A program made the position numbers and the translations under genes. Of a stretch of DNA of 64,000 nucleotides, positions 45,162-53,202 are shown piece by piece. The stretch is from an uncultured Muribaculaceae bacterium. GTDB lineage: Bacteria > Bacteroidota > Bacteroidia > Bacteroidales > Muribaculaceae. The notes beneath the pieces were generated by a model, which saw nothing but the letters and a program-made list of their open reading frames with translations, did not search any database and was not told the origin of the DNA. Within the stretch, counting starts at the first letter, position 1; each line of letters opens with the position of its first letter. Location: contig CAJULY010000004.1 of NCBI GenBank assembly GCA_910587185.1, forward strand, positions 102,058 to 166,057, in the 5' to 3' direction.

Positions 45162-45337
45162 ATGCCTCTGTGGTAGATGTAATATTCTGCACCACAGAAT
45201 CGTCCCTCCGTGACTCAATTATTATTTATCATTGTCTGTTCCCTCATTCCGCTTCGCTCCATGAAGGGTTACTTTCAGTGCGGCCTGCGGCTTCCTATGG
45301 GAAAGTAAAACATGAAGGTCCTTAACACAACCGCATT
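45162..45337. repeat. Truncated, inverted copy of the 301-bp MITE-like element
   Basis: Read on the minus strand, this segment follows 28200-28375 with scattered differences and small indels. It shares the terminal AATGCGGTTG, the TGGAGCGAAGCGGA segment and ACAATGATA...AATTGAGTC. The second half of the element is missing. It lies between the rhuM fragment and direct repeat B. Confidence 0.8.
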
Positions 45338-45340
45338 TTT

Positions 45341-45475
45341 AATTCCTATAGCTGCAAAAATAGCCAAATGTAGTCAAATCTCATAGCCCTATTCTATAAA
45401 TCCTTCTCATGCCCGAAAAGTAGCCGAAAAACCTTTAAACCTAATAACCAAACTCTCATAAAAATTGACTACCTT
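45341..45475. repeat. Direct repeat, copy B (orphan operon upstream region)
   Basis: This is a copy of 35617-35753 with about a dozen differences. Its -7 box is damaged (ACCTTG). A stretch near 45487-45505 (CTTGCCACAGGAGT) weakly resembles the end of the structured leader. It appears to be the left-over promoter/leader of a cassette now replaced by the AIPR gene. Confidence 0.8.
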
Positions 45476-45504
45476 GATAAAAACAACAGACTTGCCACAG
45501 GAGT

Positions 45505-45924
45505 CTAATTGGAATCATTTTGTTTAAAAAAGAAGGCTGAAATGTCTGATATAAGTGTACGCCCTTTGTAATATGCCGTCCAATTGGTCTCAATAGTACG
45601 TTCGCCTGTAGCTTTATCGAAAACTTCCTTGAAATAATATTTCTTATTGTGATCTGCATTCCTGACATACGTTTCAAAATCATCCCATTTTTCTATCAAA
45701 ATATTAAGGTGAGTTGTCAAATCTTCGTCATATTTATGCAAAGGAAGGTTTTCATCATAATATAGAGAAATAAGCACATTGACGATTGCAAACCGAGCGT
45801 AAGTCTTAGCATTATAGGAGACATTGGGCAGTTTCCCAATTTGCTCGTAGGCTCGATATCCATAGATATATTTTCTATATTCAGAGGCGTCCGGCAGTAT
45901 TGCGTCAAATCTGTTTTTTTTCAA
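45505..45924 (-). pseudogene. C-terminal part of the AIPR protein, out of frame
   Basis: This 139-codon frame lies -1/+1 relative to the preceding AIPR gene and overlaps it by 20 bp. Its N-terminal 'KKNRFDAILPDASEYRKYIY' follows naturally from the end of that gene ('HLLFEKK'). Together they would give a ~605-aa AIPR protein. The frame is lost in a run of eight A residues (minus strand) at 45912-45919. The frame has no good start codon of its own. Either a fixed frameshift, a slippery tract or an assembly error. Confidence 0.7.
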
Positions 45925-47311
45925 AAAGAAGATGTGCCGTGCCGGAGCGCGCTTTTACAGGGTCATTTTTTATAGCTAAACAAATACGAAGGAATTGTTC
46001 CCGATCAATAATATTCTGTCTGTTTATATACCCTGCTCTTATGCCGTCTCCGAACTCACCTCTCTTACGTTCATAGAACAGACCGAAATCTTGGAAGATA
46101 TGTTTTTGTAATTCTATTTGCACTTTGTCATTTGCTCGGCGATCGGCTTCATTTACCGGGGATTGCTGGTTGGTAGCTATGGAAATTTCTTCAATTAATT
46201 TTAACTTATTATTAAGAGACACATTGTCACCATCCTCTGTATTGAAAGATATTATTTTTAATAAAACTTCCTTATTATTAAATATATCTATATTGTTTTG
46301 ATTTTGCGCATAAAGTATGCTTAAAGTATAGGCAGTCTGACCGCCATTAATTATTTGGGGATTAAGGACTATTATTTCAGCTTTATTCTTTTTGCCAACT
46401 TTATCGCTATAGATGGTTTCATCAGAGAGCATGGTAATGCCGTTGTTGAATAAGGCAAACTCATTGGTCTGTAAATTTAATATCGAACCCGCAATTTTCT
46501 TGTTTATGCTACTTGATGCCAGATCAAGATAGCTTCGAGGATTAAATTTCAGAATGGAGTTTTTATATTTCCATAGAATTTTTGCGATTTCAATAGTTGG
46601 TACATATAGGGCATTGACAGTGCAATCCCCATATTGGGTGAGTGGATAATATTGTATTCTATGCCCTGCGCTTTCTTTATCCACATTCAGAGTTATTTTT
46701 AATTCCGTCGGGTTAAAATAGCTTCCGGATATCAATGGAAACAACAGTTCGGAATAGATTCGTTCATGATTGTATATATCCACATTGTACCCACCCGTTA
46801 TTTTCTTTAATTTTTGTTTGTGCTTGGAGTTGACGTTTGCCAGTATTATTATTTTCGTTTGATATTTTGGTAGATCTGATACTTGTTGCAGGTCCGATAT
46901 AAATTGGCATATTTTACCATTATATCGCTCTCCATCTTCATTCACAGTATTGCCATCAGTAATCTGCTCAATATCCATATTCAACAATTCATCAAGCATA
47001 ATTTCTTTAGTGATGAAATTTTGATCTGTATTGCGAAATTTTGATTGGATAATGTAGAGCTTCTTATTCTCAGAATCTATATAATATGCATCAATGCCAC
47101 CATCACCCGGTCCATCGGTAATAAGGTATTCTCTCTCCTCAAAGCTGATAAGTCCAAACTTAACTTTTAAGAATAAATGGATAAATGCTCGAGATCTGGC
47201 ATTTTCAATATTGGTCTTAGGCGAATTAAGATCATAGCGCTTGTATGCCTCTGGCGCTTCATTACAAAACTGATCTAAAACTGAAATTAAATATTTATAT
47301 TTGTTATCCAT
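45905..47311 (-). CDS. AIPR abortive-infection protein (N-terminal 468 aa, frameshifted)
   Basis: A large AIPR-family (PF10592) protein. An N-terminal PD-(D/E)xK-like core, 'DGGIDAYYI' (D70, D74) and 'LYIIQSKF' (Q89-K91), suggests a nuclease related to Mrr. The AIPR domain follows (~220-468, with 'LFNNGITMLSDETI', 'IINGGQTAYTLSILYAQ', 'ATNQQSPVNEADRRAND'). The frame ends prematurely at an A8 tract just after 'HLLFEKK', and the rest is at 45505-45924. AIPR proteins are linked to abortive phage resistance. It is transcribed towards the SNF2-Mod-Res island. Confidence 0.85.
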   Translation of the reverse strand: MDNKYKYLISVLDQFCNEAPEAYKRYDLNSPKTNIENARSRAFIHLFLKVKFGLISFEEREYLITDGPGDGGIDAYYIDSENKKLYIIQSKFRNTDQNFITKEIMLDELLNMDIEQITDGNTVNEDGERYNGKICQFISDLQQVSDLPKYQTKIIILANVNSKHKQKLKKITGGYNVDIYNHERIYSELLFPLISGSYFNPTELKITLNVDKESAGHRIQYYPLTQYGDCTVNALYVPTIEIAKILWKYKNSILKFNPRSYLDLASSSINKKIAGSILNLQTNEFALFNNGITMLSDETIYSDKVGKKNKAEIIVLNPQIINGGQTAYTLSILYAQNQNNIDIFNNKEVLLKIISFNTEDGDNVSLNNKLKLIEEISIATNQQSPVNEADRRANDKVQIELQKHIFQDFGLFYERKRGEFGDGIRAGYINRQNIIDREQFLRICLAIKNDPVKARSGTAHLLFEKKQI

Positions 47312-47483
47312 GATTCTTTAATTGTGAGGCGTTAAGGACAATTGCTTTTTTTCTACAACTATTTGTTTGAAAAACGGGTTCTGCAAAAAGTTCATTTGCG
47401 TCATACTTGGTATGCCGTGGGTGATATGGACGCGACAACAATTCGTTTCGCTCAGCCGGGAGATTTAATAATGCAGGTTTCAT
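47304..47483 (-). CDS. Possible small protein upstream of AIPR
   Basis: A 59-codon frame from the ATG at 47483 ends 8 bp inside the AIPR start (ATGGATAA arrangement), which would couple their translation. The sequence ('MKPALLNLPAERNELLSRPY', 'FQTNSCRKKAIVLNASQLKN') resembles nothing I know. It could be a regulator or antidote of AIPR, or only a leader frame. Confidence 0.35.
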   Translation of the reverse strand: MKPALLNLPAERNELLSRPYHPRHTKYDANELFAEPVFQTNSCRKKAIVLNASQLKNHG

Positions 47484-47616
47484 TACAGTCCGTTTTAGAC
47501 TGCTAATATAGCGAAATTTATTCACTCATATCGCTACACTGAATAAAATAGGACTTTTTTATCCCAAATCGCTTTGTGCAATTGCTGGTGTAGAACCATG
47601 TATCTTTCGAAGAAAA

Positions 47617-47642
47617 AGCAGTCAGACGTTCTTCTGACTGCT
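47617..47642 (-). terminator. Minus-strand terminator beside the left attachment site
   Basis: AGCAGTCAGA and TCTGACTGCT form a perfect 10-bp stem with a 6-nt loop. On the minus strand it ends in TTTTT, so it is an intrinsic terminator in that direction. It sits 9 bp from the tRNA-3'-like repeat, as a tRNA's own terminator would. Confidence 0.75.
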
Positions 47643-47651
47643 TAATTATCT

Positions 47652-47665
47652 GTGATCCGCCTGGG
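47652..47665. other. Left attachment site (attL candidate)
   Basis: GTGATCCGCCTGGG, repeated at 63946-63959. The minus-strand reading resembles the T-stem/acceptor 3' end of a tRNA, followed by an intrinsic terminator. This is the usual target of tyrosine integrases. Confidence 0.7.
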
Positions 47666-47826
47666 AGCAGAAGTTTGAAATGCAGTGAAATAAGTATGGA
47701 ATGTCATGAGATGTATAATTTGCTGATTTAGTGCTATATAGTTTGATAGAAATCGCATTGTTTCAAATAAGAATTTCATTCTTGTTTTCTTAGATTTTAT
47801 TTTTGCAGACAATTTGCAGACAAAAA

Positions 47827-47858
47827 TTTGGTGGCATCGGTCTAAAGTATTAACTTTG
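47827..47858 (+). promoter_or_regulatory. Integrase promoter
   Basis: TTTG (47827-47830), a 20-bp spacer and TAACTTTG (47851-47858) form a very good Bacteroidetes promoter 25 bp before the integrase ATG. Two GCAGACAA copies just upstream may bind a regulator. Confidence 0.75.
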
Positions 47859-47883
47859 CATTAAACATAGTAAATCTCTCCTT

Positions 47884-49245
47884 ATGGCAAAGATAGTACG
47901 CTCATTATCAGCTAAAGCCGACCAATATGGTCGAGCTGAAATCCTCTTCCGATTAACTATTAACCGGACTATCCAACTCAGACTTAAGACCGGCTTATAT
48001 GTATCCGCCTCCCGTTTTAAGAATGGTGAAATTGTAAAACCACGAGCCAACCAAAAAGAACTGGAAGAGCTTCGGGAGGTGGAGGGTTCTTTGGTGTCTC
48101 TTGAACAGTTCCTGTTGAAACTGACTGAGACCACACCTCACGAAAAGCTCACAAAGGATTTCATCGCTAAAGAGATTGATCGATGGCGTAATCCTGAAAA
48201 GTATGCACCGAAAGAGGTAAAGGTAAAGAAGCTGTCATTTGACGATATTATAGACGAATTTCTCAAGCAGAAACAGTTGTCGGAACCACGCGAGCGGCAT
48301 TACCGTGTCCTTCAGCGCGCGTTGCATCGCTTTGAGATGTATCAGCGTCTGACGGACAAAAAATCTTACAAATTTTCTTTCGACACCTGCATGACTGAGG
48401 ATATCTATGCTTTCGAGGCTTTCCTTCGGGCTGAGGCGGAACTGTATGATCAGTATCCTAACATATATAAGTCTTACCCTTCCATTACTCATAAGACACA
48501 TAAGGTCAAGAGGCCAAAACCGAGAAGCGATAACTACATGGTGACTTTTACGAAACGCTTCAAGGCTCTGTTTCATTGGTGCCATGCCCAAGGAATCACC
48601 ATGAATAATCCTTTTGCAAAGTATGTTAGCTCCGTCTATGAGAAATACGGCACTCCTATCTATATTAAGGATGAAGAGGTGTTGCAGCTCGCCGATTTCG
48701 ATTTCTCGCACAACAAGCATCTTGATACGCAGAGGGATATATTCATTTTCCAATGCTGTATCGGATGCCGCGTGGGTGATATGATGAAGATGACTCCTGC
48801 CAATGTAATCAATGGCGGCGTGGAATACATCGCTTCTAAGACCGCCGAGGAACGCCCGGAAACAATTCGTGTTCCGCTCTCGGACAGGGCGCAGCTCATC
48901 ATTGACAAACATCGGGAAGAAGTCAAGGATGGTCGGTTGCTTCCGTTTATATCCCAGCAGAAATATAATGAGGCCATCAAGGAAATCTTCGAAGCGGCAG
49001 GAATAACACGCCTTGTAACTCGCCTCAATCCGACAACCGGCATTGAGGAACAGGTGCCTATCAATACCATCGCAACCAGTCACATGGCGCGGCGAACCTT
49101 TGTAGGCAACCTCTACAAGAAGGTGAAAGACCAAAATCTTGTCGGAGCTTTGAGTGGTCATTCCGTAGGTAGCAAGGCTTTCGCAAGATACCGCGAGATA
49201 GACGAGGACATGAAGCGTGAACTTGTCAATGTCATGGGTTATTGA
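47884..49245 (+). CDS. Tyrosine recombinase / integrase
   Basis: This 453-aa integrase of the Bacteroides element type has an Arm-DNA-binding N-terminus and a SAM-like core domain. The catalytic domain has R296 ('IGCRVGDMM'), H400-x2-R403 ('HMARR'), H426 ('LSGHSVGS') and nucleophile Y436 ('ARYREID'). It should integrate and excise the element between the two 14-bp repeats. It is encoded next to the left repeat and has its own strong promoter. Confidence 0.93.
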   Translation: MAKIVRSLSAKADQYGRAEILFRLTINRTIQLRLKTGLYVSASRFKNGEIVKPRANQKELEELREVEGSLVSLEQFLLKLTETTPHEKLTKDFIAKEIDRWRNPEKYAPKEVKVKKLSFDDIIDEFLKQKQLSEPRERHYRVLQRALHRFEMYQRLTDKKSYKFSFDTCMTEDIYAFEAFLRAEAELYDQYPNIYKSYPSITHKTHKVKRPKPRSDNYMVTFTKRFKALFHWCHAQGITMNNPFAKYVSSVYEKYGTPIYIKDEEVLQLADFDFSHNKHLDTQRDIFIFQCCIGCRVGDMMKMTPANVINGGVEYIASKTAEERPETIRVPLSDRAQLIIDKHREEVKDGRLLPFISQQKYNEAIKEIFEAAGITRLVTRLNPTTGIEEQVPINTIATSHMARRTFVGNLYKKVKDQNLVGALSGHSVGSKAFARYREIDEDMKRELVNVMGY

Positions 49246-49273
49246 AATAGCGTATATTTGCTGAATATGCATT

Positions 49274-50698
49274 ATGAACAACGAGAATCATAATACTGAA
49301 TATAAGCGCATTTGGAAAGATGAATACCTAAAGTGGGTGTGCGGCTTCGCTAATGCACAAGGCGGACGGATATACGTTGGCATCGACGATGATATGTCTG
49401 TCGTTGGCGTTACGCATCTTCATCAGCAGCTGGAGGATATTCCCAACAAGATTGTTACGATGTTGGGTATCGTTCCTGCTGTCAGTCATATAGAGCGCGA
49501 TGGAAAGGATATAATCGAGATTGACATTGAGCCTTCCAACATTCCCCTCTCTTATAAAGGCGCTTTCTATATGCGAAGCGGCGCGACCAATCAGGAGTTG
49601 CGCGGACTGGCATTGCAGCAGTTTCTAATGAAGAAATTCGGTAGAAGCTGGGAAGATATGCCCTGTTATGGCGCGACGATTGACGATATAGACCCGGAGG
49701 CAATCCGTTATTTCTTGAAGAAAGGTATCAAGGAGAAGCGGATGCCGCCCGATGCGGAGAGTTCCACACCGGAGGATGTTATTTCGAATTTAGGACTCAT
49801 GGAGGACGGAGTGCCTTGCAATGGTGCCATTCTGCTTTTTGGCAAACATCCGCAACGGCGTTTCGTTACGTCGAGTTTCAAGATAGGGCGTTTCGGATCT
49901 ACCAATTTTGATCTGTTGAGTCAGGAGATTGTTGACGGCAATCTTATACAGATGCCAGAAAGAGTGATGCGTGTTTTGGACGAAAAGTATCTTATTCGCC
50001 CCATTCACTATGAGGGGATGCAGCGCATAGAACCGCTTGAACTCCCCGAAGAAGCCTTACGCGAAATCATCTGCAACTCAATCGTCCACCGCGACCATCA
50101 GGGAACTTGGACGCAGATGAGCGTTTATAGCGACCACATCCGACTTTGGAACGAAGGCAAGCTGCCCGATGATTTATCCGTCGAGAAGCTTATGGGTAAG
50201 CATACCTCTCAGCCTCGTAATCCCAAAATGGCAGAAGCATTCTACCGAGCCGGATTCATTGAGGCATGGGGCCGAGGCATCGAAAAGATTGTCAACGGCT
50301 TTAAGACCGATGGTCTAACTCCACCTACTTTCTCGGTGGAGCAGGGAGGCGTTACCGTCCACATTCCCCGCGAGAAATTCGTAGCAATCAACCTGGGCGG
50401 CACAACCGACATTGAACAGTTCAAAGGTTCAGAGAGCACAGATACAAACCGACCAGAAACCGACCAGAAAACCGACCAGAAAACCGACCAGAAAACCGAC
50501 CAGAAAACCGACCAGAAAACAAAAATACTTGAATTGATGAGAGATAACCCATCAATCAGTAGAGCTGAAATAGCATTGGCATTAGGGTTACACGAAAGTA
50601 GTGTCAAGCGCAGATTGGAATCATTGATATCAAATGGTAGAATCCGTCGTATCGGCCCAGACAAAGGCGGCCATTGGGAGGTAATGGATCAGCAATAG
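49274..50698 (+). CDS. Schlafen/AlbA_2-domain ATP-binding regulator with DQKT repeats
   Basis: This 474-aa protein has an N-terminal AlbA_2 (Schlafen-like) domain ('NTEYKRIWKDEYLKWVCGFA', 'GGRIYVGIDDD') and an HATPase_c_4-like middle ('LREIICNSIVHRDHQG', 'FIEAWGRGIEKIVNGF'). A linker of five perfect DQKT repeats (12-bp units, 50461-50520) leads to a winged-HTH C-terminus ('MRDNPSISRAEIALALGLHE'). Such proteins are common on Bacteroidetes mobile elements and probably act as regulators. It follows the integrase by 28 bp. Confidence 0.85.
   Translation: MNNENHNTEYKRIWKDEYLKWVCGFANAQGGRIYVGIDDDMSVVGVTHLHQQLEDIPNKIVTMLGIVPAVSHIERDGKDIIEIDIEPSNIPLSYKGAFYMRSGATNQELRGLALQQFLMKKFGRSWEDMPCYGATIDDIDPEAIRYFLKKGIKEKRMPPDAESSTPEDVISNLGLMEDGVPCNGAILLFGKHPQRRFVTSSFKIGRFGSTNFDLLSQEIVDGNLIQMPERVMRVLDEKYLIRPIHYEGMQRIEPLELPEEALREIICNSIVHRDHQGTWTQMSVYSDHIRLWNEGKLPDDLSVEKLMGKHTSQPRNPKMAEAFYRAGFIEAWGRGIEKIVNGFKTDGLTPPTFSVEQGGVTVHIPREKFVAINLGGTTDIEQFKGSESTDTNRPETDQKTDQKTDQKTDQKTDQKTKILELMRDNPSISRAEIALALGLHESSVKRRLESLISNGRIRRIGPDKGGHWEVMDQQ
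50461..50520 (+). repeat. Five perfect 12-bp tandem repeats
   Basis: CGACCAGAAAAC is repeated five times without change inside the Schlafen-like gene, encoding DQKT units. The unit is a multiple of 3, so copy-number change would alter linker length without frameshift. Confidence 0.95.
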
Positions 50699-51152
50699 AA
50701 GAAAATTCAGCAATACTCCATCTTTAATCCGGCAATTCGATAGTTCGCGTTGTCGGATTTCTTTTGTCATCGTAAAACAAACGATGGCTGCATGAATGAA
50801 TTTGCATAAAGAGGATAGTTAAATAGTCCTAATCCGACATTTATAAATCCGGGAGCATTTTCTAATAAATGATAAAATTTATGCCTGCCATGAAACCCCC
50901 ATTTGCTGCCAGTTTCTTGTAGATATATTCGATTTGTTCCATGAAGTTCCGTCGAGCGGAAATCTAATGTGAACATCTGCTAATTCAAAATGGTCTTTTG
51001 ATTTATATATAAATATAATCTTCTTTATTATAGATACTTAAAAGCATTGCGGAGCTATTGACAAACCGTTTTATGCATTATAACTTTGCGGAAAAATCAA
51101 ACAATTACGCAATCATTTTTGCGCTGATAAACAATAACCGTTTAAAGTTTTA
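50699..51152. other. Intergenic region with the excisionase promoter
   Basis: No gene is supported here; a 69-codon minus-strand frame (50767-50976) matches no family. At its right end lie TTG (51058-51060) and, 20 bp later, TAACTTTG (51081-51088), a good promoter for the HTH gene. Confidence 0.5.
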
Positions 51153-51440
51153 ATGTTCTACAACGACCAAAATACAAGTCCAAAACAAACGACGATGGTC
51201 ATCATGAATATTGATGATCTGCGTGAGGCTTTCAAAGCCTGGAATCAGGAACAGATTGAGGCAAACGCGCCTCTTGAAGAAATCTACATCACCGCCAAGG
51301 AAGCAGCCAAAATGCTCGGCGTGACCTTATCGACCTTATGGAGATGGGACAATGACAAGTATCTTGAGAAGATTAAGATAGGCAATAAGGTAAGATACCG
51401 CCTGTCAGATGTTGAACGCATGATAAAAGGCGCGATATGA
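51153..51440 (+). CDS. Excisionase-like HTH_17 DNA-binding protein
   Basis: This protein of up to 95 aa has a MerR/excisionase-type HTH ('YITAKEAAKMLGVTLSTLWR' then 'WDNDKYLEKIKIGNKVRYRL'). It is probably the element's excisionase/regulator, or activates the replication gene it overlaps by 4 bp. ATGs at 51195 and 51204 are alternative starts. The promoter at 51058-51088 fits the first. Confidence 0.85.
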   Translation: MFYNDQNTSPKQTTMVIMNIDDLREAFKAWNQEQIEANAPLEEIYITAKEAAKMLGVTLSTLWRWDNDKYLEKIKIGNKVRYRLSDVERMIKGAI

Positions 51441-52777
51441 CAACTGAATCTATCAAGCTGCTTCCGACTTATGTCGATGAAGCTACTCACTGCGATGCGG
51501 CACTGGATGAAGAATCGCAGGTGATGGATGTAGGATGTACTGACATTACAATGGAGCAAAATGGCCTGTCGAATCAAGACGACAGTGAGTGCCCCTATAT
51601 CCGAGTCGGCACGGATTATTATCGTGAAGTCAATCGACCGCAGGCGAACGGCACCACTTGTAAGTGTCTCGTCTATTGGAAGGCTTCAATCATCAAGGCT
51701 GACTTCGGAAAGGATTATCTGAATGATGTGCCGAAGTATGACTGTTTCTGCACAGTTCCGAGCCATACCGATTACCGCAAGATAATCGGCAACGCATACA
51801 ATCTCTATGAGCCAATCACTCATCATCCCGAACCGGGAGACTGGAGCGCGATTGACGGCCTGCTTCGCCACATCTTTGAGGAGCATTACGAGTATGGTCT
51901 TGACTATATCCAGTTGCTGTATCAGATGCCGCTTCAAAAACTCCCGATTCTGATATTGGTATCGGAGCAACGCAACACCGGTAAGACCACTTTCCTCAAT
52001 CTGCTCAAGGCAATCTTTCAGGACAACGCCACTTTCAACACCAACGAGGACTTCCGCAGCAAGTTCAATTCCGATTGGGCGGGGAAGCTGCTTATCATGG
52101 TAGATGAAGTTCTGCTGTCGCGCCGCGAGGATTCAGAGCGACTGAAGAATCTCAGTACGGCAACCTCATACAAGATGGAGTCCAAGGGCAAGGACCGAAA
52201 CGAGATTGCCTTTTTCGGCAAGTTCGTCCTCTGTTCCAACAATGAGCATTTCCCCATTGTAATCGACCGCGAAGAAGTTCGCTACTGGGTGCGCAAGGTC
52301 AACTCTCTGGAAACTGACGACCCGTTCTTCATGAAGAAACTTGTGGCACAGATTCCTGCGTTTCTGCACTTCCTTATGCAAAGAGAACTGTCGGTACAAT
52401 GCGAAAACCGAATGTGGTTCAGTCCGGAAAAGCTGCGCACCGCCGCCCTGAACCGCATCGTAATCTCCAACCGCTCCAAGATTGAGTTTGAGGTTGCCGA
52501 ACTGCTCATGGACATCATGGACAGCACCGGCGAATCATCGGTGTCATTCGTGGTGAACGACATCGCCACCTTACTCAATTACCGGAATGTCCGTGCCGAT
52601 ACAAGCGAGATACGGCGTCTCCTACAGATCTACTGGCACCTCAAGCCGGTCTCGAACTCCCTCACTTACCGCGCCTATGCTGTCGGCATGTACCCAGCAA
52701 AGTACACCGCCAAGACAGCCGTCGGCAGATATTACACCGTTACCAAAGATTTTATTTTGAATTTATCATTGTTTTGA
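51437..52777 (+). CDS. Primase-helicase-like replication protein (DUF5906)
   Basis: This 446-aa protein has a D5/DUF5906-type SF3-like ATPase: Walker A in 'SEQRNTGKTTFLNLL' (~175-189), Walker B 'KLLIMVDEVLL', sensor region 'FFGKFVLCSNNEHFPIVID'. The C-terminal domain 'RAYAVGMYPAKYTAKTA' is helical. It probably replicates the excised circular form. It overlaps the HTH gene and is followed by an inverted-repeat region that could be the origin. Confidence 0.82.
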   Translation: MTTESIKLLPTYVDEATHCDAALDEESQVMDVGCTDITMEQNGLSNQDDSECPYIRVGTDYYREVNRPQANGTTCKCLVYWKASIIKADFGKDYLNDVPKYDCFCTVPSHTDYRKIIGNAYNLYEPITHHPEPGDWSAIDGLLRHIFEEHYEYGLDYIQLLYQMPLQKLPILILVSEQRNTGKTTFLNLLKAIFQDNATFNTNEDFRSKFNSDWAGKLLIMVDEVLLSRREDSERLKNLSTATSYKMESKGKDRNEIAFFGKFVLCSNNEHFPIVIDREEVRYWVRKVNSLETDDPFFMKKLVAQIPAFLHFLMQRELSVQCENRMWFSPEKLRTAALNRIVISNRSKIEFEVAELLMDIMDSTGESSVSFVVNDIATLLNYRNVRADTSEIRRLLQIYWHLKPVSNSLTYRAYAVGMYPAKYTAKTAVGRYYTVTKDFILNLSLF

Positions 52778-53202
52778 TGAATTGATGAATACTTTAATGA
52801 AAGGGATGAAAATAAGCAAGTTATAACGCCGTAGGCTCTCATCAGAAGATTTTACAGGCGTTGAGAAGCCTCCAATTATTCCCCTTTCATTAAATATCAT
52901 CTTATGATGAAATGAATTGAACTGTAATACTGCGAGTTACACACGCTTTCATCATTTCATCAAATCTCTACCGATTTTAATTTCACAAAACAGTGTATTC
53001 CGGACTTTGAGGCCGCTATTGAATAGATGTCGGGCACATCCGGAAAGACGTAGTGGGATTGCCTGCAATAAGACCTATGAGGGTATAGCCTAATATACCT
53101 TCATGCGAAGGTTGGCGGCTCCGATGCGGAGACTGACCGTGCAAGCACCCCTGTTATATAATCAATCCCAACCAAACCATACCCCAAAGCACCAATATTT
53201 AT
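52778..53202. other. Inverted-repeat region, candidate origin / oriT
   Basis: Two long-range inverted repeats lie here: TTTAATGAAAGGG (52793-52805) with CCCTTTCATTAAA (52882-52894), and TGATGAAATGA (52905-52915) with its complement (52952-52962). Several extra TGATGAA copies start near 52775. Nearer the relaxase gene are three tight hairpins: 53080-53100, ACCTTC-ATGC-GAAGGT (53097-53112) and CTCCG-ATG-CGGAG (53119-53131). The first group resembles a replication origin and the second an oriT beside a MobV gene. Confidence 0.5.

Noticed and set aside
50461..50520. Tandem repeat considered as a CRISPR array
   Set aside because: Units are 12 bp with no spacers and lie in frame within a gene; no cas genes are present in the window.
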